A program made the position numbers and the translations under genes. From NCBI GenBank assembly GCA_900545085.1, contig UQXU01000030.1:1-18463 (forward strand): DNA of 18,463 nt, written 5' to 3'. The notes beneath the pieces are model-generated. The model had not been told where the DNA came from, made no database searches, and saw nothing but the letters and a program-made list of their open reading frames with translations. Each line of letters starts with the position of its first letter. The stretch's first letter is position 1. The DNA is from an uncultured Eubacteriales bacterium (lineage in GTDB: Bacteria; Bacillota; Clostridia; Christensenellales; Christensenellaceae). Positions 14,808 through 18,463 of this stretch are shown piece by piece.

Positions 14808-17249
14808 TCAAGTTTTTAATTCGCATTCTGCGAGAGGCAGTATTTTATAGTCAAGTATTTTTTCTTCTGCATCAGCACTTATAAGCAGAAGAACAGAATC
14901 GTCACCATAGAATAAATTTGATGCGCAATATAAATCTGACGAAGCGCTTATATTTGAAAACGAGGCTTTGTCCGAATTATAGATGGCATCTATCGTTTCA
15001 AGATCTGAGTTCAGGTCTATGTCTCCGGTAAAGAACTCTTTACACAACATATATCTGGAATCGACGATGTTCATACCCGGAAAATATACCGTGCTGGAAT
15101 CGGAGTCTATATCGTATGTTCTGTAGGGCTGTTCTGTCCACCATGTGAATTTGCTCTGGGATTCAGAAGGGGAAGGTGAGGGCGCTGAGCTTGGTGTTGC
15201 CTCCGCCGTAGGTTTAGAAGTTGTTTCGTCAATCTGCTTAATGTCGCAGAAGCTGTAAGTCACTCCCCGAACAAATGTTCCGTTTTCGTCTATCTCCAGT
15301 ATACTAAAGCCGTTAAATTCGGAATCGTCTGCGCTGTTGTTTAAACTGCCTATTTGTATGTCGGAACCGGAAACCATGCCGTTATTGAGCAATGCGTTGT
15401 CGTAGGTTAGAAACGTAGAGATGCTTTCGGATGTTATATTATTGTCCGTTATCTGTTCCTCTATGTAGATGAGCCTGTTCCCTGCTGAGCACGTCTTGAT
15501 ATAAGGTATGTGCAGAGAATTTCCCGTGTTTCTAAGATATAGAACGGCGTTGTCAAGACATATTTTCTCTTGTTCACCGCTGCTCGCCGACGTCGGAGGG
15601 TCGATGCTTAGTGTGCCGCCTTGAAAATCGTCGGTGCTGTTTATGATTAGGGAAATATTTTTTGCACCTTCAAAGGGTTTCTGAGTGCTGCTGTTTATAG
15701 CTAAAATCACACCGCGCTCCCCGATATATACGTCTGCAACCGCAGTTTTTTCTCCGTCTATGTAAAGTGTAAAATCTTTTTTTGAGGGCTGATAGTTGAT
15801 GACAGTGCCGAACGAAATCATTACTGTGCTGTCGCCTATAATACTAGCCGATGTAGATTGAGGCAGACTTTGTTTGACTTTGCCGGATTGACCTGCGGCG
15901 ATGGCGGCTGAGCCTGCCATTGTCCCGCTGATTCCGGCCGCTGCTGTTACATTGGCGCCCATTACTGTGACTACGGTATCGTTTGCATTTGCGTATACTG
16001 TAGTCAAAGCGCCCTCGCCGGATATACTGTTCTTTGCTGCGTTGGAGTAATATTCCCGAACTGACGCGCCCGAGGCTATATTGACGTGCGCATTAGCAGA
16101 CGTGCTTTTTATTGTGTCTGCTGACGAATTAAGATTGAGAGAGCTGTTGCTTCCGCATATGTTTATCTGTTTTAACTCGCTGTCAGTCGCTGTTACGGTG
16201 CAATCCCCGGACAAGGTGAGAGAAGGTATTTCACTGTTGTATATATCGAGAGTGCAGTCTTCGCCGGATGTGTTTATGTCCGTGTCTATCAGCAGACAAA
16301 CTCCCTTGCATTTAAGAGCGTTTAGCTTCCCTCCGCTGTAAACTCTTATCTTGCTGTCGGTTATATTTGCACTGTTCACCACTGTGCCGTCGTATATTCT
16401 AATCTCGGTGGCGCCTGTTTCAGAGCCGGAGATTATATTTTCGATTTTAGAATTTTTTAGGTAAAGATAACAGTCGGGGTAGACATACAGATTTTCTATG
16501 TCACAGTTAGATATGGTAACGTATCCGCCCGAGACGGAATCGCTTATTATAAAATTTTCTGCAATGCCATACTGTATAGTTCTTTTATGTGTGCTTTGAT
16601 CTAGGTCAGTGTCGTACATAGTTACAGTACCGACTATATCTCTTACTTTTACGGCTATAGACGCCGATTTGCGTGAATCGGCAGAATCAATGTATACTGT
16701 GGTGTCGCCGGGTTTTACTCCTGTTATCGTGCCGGAAGAATCGACTTTGGCAATACTGCTGTTTGCACTGCGGTATTTGACGTTTTTATTGCTGGAGTTT
16801 GACGGCGATAGAGTATATTTAATTTTGTAGGTTTGTTTTCTTGAAAGCGTGATCTCGGACTTCGCGGGTTTTATGCTGCTGACGGGCGTACCGACAGTCA
16901 CGGTAACCTTATTGCTTGTAACACCGTCTGCTTTGCAGTATATGGTGGCTGTTCCGTTCTTTACTGCGCTGACTTTACCGGAGGAAGAGACGCTTGCAAC
17001 CTTGGAATTTGATGTATACCATTTCAAAGTCTTGTTGGTTGCGTTGGAAGGAGACACAGTAGTTTTAAAAGTATAGACCGTGCCTTTGGATAAAGTCAGC
17101 GTACTGTATTTGGGTGTTGTGATTTTAACTGTCTTTACCTTGACTGTAACTGCTGAGACATTTGTTATAGATGACAACATAATAACACTTAAAACTGCAA
17201 TAAACGACAATATAAGCGCTGCAATACGTAATGACTTCTTTGTATGCAT
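14808..17249 (-). CDS. Large secreted protein with two BIG2 Ig-like domains and a strand-rich, beta-helix-like region
   Basis: 813 residues. An N-terminal signal peptide (Lys-rich start, hydrophobic 8-28, probable cleavage after VSA near 33) points to export. Two bacterial Ig-like BIG2 domains follow (about 37-118 and 120-203), recognisable by SPSNATNKTLKWYTSNSKVA and the GKVSAVKNGTATIY-type pattern, repeated in the second domain. Residues about 205-440 are short alternating strands rich in N, S, D and T, resembling right-handed beta-helix repeats. A Ser/Pro linker near 690-710 leads to a C-terminal domain of about 100 residues that I do not recognise. There is no LPXTG anchor or C-terminal membrane segment, so it is either released or held non-covalently. 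The ATG has an AAGGAG site. Likely role is at the cell surface, function unknown. The WYL regulator gene lies directly upstream in the same direction. Confidence 0.85.
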   Translation of the reverse strand: MHTKKSLRIAALILSFIAVLSVIMLSSITNVSAVTVKVKTVKITTPKYSTLTLSKGTVYTFKTTVSPSNATNKTLKWYTSNSKVASVSSSGKVSAVKNGTATIYCKADGVTSNKVTVTVGTPVSSIKPAKSEITLSRKQTYKIKYTLSPSNSSNKNVKYRSANSSIAKVDSSGTITGVKPGDTTVYIDSADSRKSASIAVKVRDIVGTVTMYDTDLDQSTHKRTIQYGIAENFIISDSVSGGYVTISNCDIENLYVYPDCYLYLKNSKIENIISGSETGATEIRIYDGTVVNSANITDSKIRVYSGGKLNALKCKGVCLLIDTDINTSGEDCTLDIYNSEIPSLTLSGDCTVTATDSELKQINICGSNSSLNLNSSADTIKSTSANAHVNIASGASVREYYSNAAKNSISGEGALTTVYANANDTVVTVMGANVTAAAGISGTMAGSAAIAAGQSGKVKQSLPQSTSASIIGDSTVMISFGTVINYQPSKKDFTLYIDGEKTAVADVYIGERGVILAINSSTQKPFEGAKNISLIINSTDDFQGGTLSIDPPTSASSGEQEKICLDNAVLYLRNTGNSLHIPYIKTCSAGNRLIYIEEQITDNNITSESISTFLTYDNALLNNGMVSGSDIQIGSLNNSADDSEFNGFSILEIDENGTFVRGVTYSFCDIKQIDETTSKPTAEATPSSAPSPSPSESQSKFTWWTEQPYRTYDIDSDSSTVYFPGMNIVDSRYMLCKEFFTGDIDLNSDLETIDAIYNSDKASFSNISASSDLYCASNLFYGDDSVLLLISADAEEKILDYKILPLAECELKT

Positions 17250-17286
17250 AATTTTCTCCTTAGTATTATAAGTATTATATTATAAT

Positions 17287-17302
17287 GTACTATTAATCGT
17301 AC
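17287..17302. promoter_or_regulatory. GTAC-N8-GTAC operator candidate, secreted-protein promoter
   Basis: Minus strand reads GTACGATTAATAGTAC. It begins 2 bases after the -10 element and covers the transcription start, a repressor-type position. It shares 13 of 16 positions, including both GTAC halves and the ATTA centre, with the dyad at 18403-18418 in front of the WYL regulator. Confidence 0.55.
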
Positions 17303-17304
17303 TC

Positions 17305-17334
17305 ATATTACCATGGAGTGAGTGTGATTGTCAA
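17305..17334 (-). promoter_or_regulatory. Promoter of the secreted-protein gene
   Basis: On the minus strand TTGACA (17334-17329), 18 bases, then TAATAT (17310-17305). It lies 30 bases downstream of the WYL regulator stop, so the secreted-protein gene is probably transcribed on its own. Confidence 0.75.
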
Positions 17335-17363
17335 CGTATACAGCAAAAGCAATTGAAGCAAAC

Positions 17364-18350
17364 TTAGTCGGCGTCGATACAGGTTATGAGAAGAGCCAGC
17401 TTGTCTTGAACTTCAGCCACTAGATCGGAAGGCGCGGCTATTTTAATTTTTCCAAAAAATTTAATTATCCAGGATAAAAAGTCGGGGCTTATTACTGTAT
17501 GTACGACTGTGGTATACCATCCCGGTTTCTGAGGATCAGGAGTCACGATAAGCTGTCCAAATCTGTCGTAGAGATGCGGAATGTACTTTTCTTCTATTGA
17601 GAGATGAACATTTTTTACCGAACCTGAAAACACGCTCATGCCGTGCTGCAGATTTTCTTCTGTTGTCGGTGCATATTCGACAAAAGGATGATCAGAACTT
17701 TCGAGAACGATAGCGTTATACATCTTGTCCACGCGAATATATGCCAGAGAATCGTGCTTATCAAGATAGCATTTCATATAACATCTGTTATTGTGAATGA
17801 GAACACTGTAAGGAGAGGCTGTATAAGGACGTCCGTTCTGACGCAAAACCAGATTTTTAGAATAATCGTTGTCGCCGTATTGATATGATATTTTCAGCAT
17901 ATTGTCTATTGCGTAATATATACGGTCGATGGTCTCTAAGGTACTATTGTTAGGAGTTTTTATGTACTTGGTGTCTGTTATGCAGTGTAAGTTGTCGTGA
18001 GCTTTATTGTAAGATGTGATGTTGTTTAGCTTATTGAGGAGAATTTCAGTGTTTTGTTCTGAGATAAACTGCATTGATCGTATTATTTCAGTGAGTATAC
18101 GGTATTCTGTACGCTGCATACCTGAGCTTAGGATGTAATATCCCTTGCGTTTGTTGTTGCGTATTGGGATGCCGAATTCTGACAGAGTTTTTATATCGTT
18201 GCAGACAGATTTGCGCTCTGCGGTGATGTTGTCTTTTGCCAGGCGCTCTATTATCTGCTTTGTGCTGAGAGCGTCTTCTTCGCCGGATGTTAAGCTGAGA
18301 TACTTATATATGAACAGTATTTTCAGCTTTTGATTCTTTGTATTAGCCAT
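17364..18350 (-). CDS. WYL-domain transcriptional regulator (YafY/DeoR-like)
   Basis: 328 residues. The N-terminal 75 residues form a winged helix-turn-helix (STKQIIERLAKDNITAERKS, then a GIPI...KGYYI wing), as in YafY-type regulators. The middle and C-terminal part holds a WYL domain (about 145-225, with ISYQYGD, the YTASPYSVLIHNNRCYMKCY segment and LAYIRVDKM) and a WCX-like C-terminal extension. WYL domains often sense nucleic acids or other ligands. The start ATG follows a weak purine stretch (ATGGGGGATAGTAC). The gene lies directly upstream of a secreted-protein gene, and both promoters share a GTAC-N8-GTAC dyad, which points to autoregulation and local control. No defence or CRISPR genes are near it. 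Confidence 0.9.
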   Translation of the reverse strand: MANTKNQKLKILFIYKYLSLTSGEEDALSTKQIIERLAKDNITAERKSVCNDIKTLSEFGIPIRNNKRKGYYILSSGMQRTEYRILTEIIRSMQFISEQNTEILLNKLNNITSYNKAHDNLHCITDTKYIKTPNNSTLETIDRIYYAIDNMLKISYQYGDNDYSKNLVLRQNGRPYTASPYSVLIHNNRCYMKCYLDKHDSLAYIRVDKMYNAIVLESSDHPFVEYAPTTEENLQHGMSVFSGSVKNVHLSIEEKYIPHLYDRFGQLIVTPDPQKPGWYTTVVHTVISPDFLSWIIKFFGKIKIAAPSDLVAEVQDKLALLITCIDAD

Positions 18351-18385
18351 GTACTATCCCCCATATATTAGCTTTATCCATAAAA

Positions 18386-18414
18386 ATTATAACATAGGTA
18401 TTGTACAACTAATG
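18386..18414 (-). promoter_or_regulatory. Promoter of the WYL regulator
   Basis: Perfect TATAAT (18391-18386) with a poor -35 (CATTAG, 17 bases upstream). The dyad at 18403-18418 covers the -35, so the promoter is probably weak and regulated. Confidence 0.6.
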
Positions 18415-18418
18415 GTAC
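18403..18418. promoter_or_regulatory. GTAC-N8-GTAC operator candidate, WYL regulator promoter
   Basis: Minus strand reads GTACCATTAGTTGTAC, covering the -35 and part of the spacer. It matches the dyad at 17287-17302 (GTAC-N-ATTA-N-T-N-GTAC), and the flanking bases also agree partly (A-N-T-A after the second GTAC). Confidence 0.55.
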
Positions 18419-18463
18419 ACAACCACCGCTGATTTAAAAATACAATATATTTATTTAGTTGGA

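Overview
The window looks like chromosome of a spore-forming, low-to-mid GC Firmicute of the class Clostridia, possibly a gut species. The grounds are an nadK-argR-recN-spoIVB run (a classic Bacillota order that includes a sporulation protease), AGGAGG-type ribosome binding sites, consensus sigma-A promoters, U-tract intrinsic terminators, and a five-gene polyamine operon of a kind described from gut Clostridia. I cannot place it below class from sequence alone.

Layout. (1) Positions 112-4415, plus strand: NAD kinase, ArgR, RecN and the SpoIVB peptidase, tightly packed. nadK and argR overlap at ATGA. spoIVB has a TTG start inside a terminator-like hairpin/U-tract, and a sigma-G-like promoter sits just upstream. 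spo0A, which commonly follows spoIVB, is not here. (2) Positions 4449-10149, minus strand: speA (Arg-type decarboxylase), speE, speB, carboxynorspermidine/carboxyspermidine dehydrogenase and the matching decarboxylase (nspC family). Together they would turn arginine into agmatine and putrescine and then into spermidine, with enzymes for two different spermidine routes side by side. The operon has a perfect TTGACA/TATAAT promoter, a leader of about 440 nt with several hairpins, and a strong intrinsic terminator directly before the speA ribosome binding site, so transcription attenuation is likely. (3) Positions 11161-14083, minus strand: a P2-type cation ATPase with its own promoter and a leader of about 230 nt. 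The leader encodes a 24-residue peptide with a very acidic N-terminus, whose stop codon touches an 18-bp intrinsic terminator. This is the most interesting part of the window: it looks like a translation-coupled attenuator, possibly sensing divalent cations through ribosome stability. The pump also has Ala in place of the key M6 aspartate of SERCA-type pumps. (4) Positions 14421-14681: tRNA-Pro(CGG) with its promoter and terminators. (5) Positions 14808-18350, minus strand: a large secreted protein with two bacterial Ig-like (BIG2) domains and a strand-rich, beta-helix-like middle, and upstream of it a WYL-domain regulator. Both promoters carry the same GTAC-N8-GTAC dyad, which suggests the regulator controls itself and the secreted protein.

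Gene-poor stretches (10627-11120 and 14084-14420) flank the ATPase unit and hold only very short ORFs and hairpins that I cannot identify. All functional assignments come from reading motifs by eye; no database search was run.
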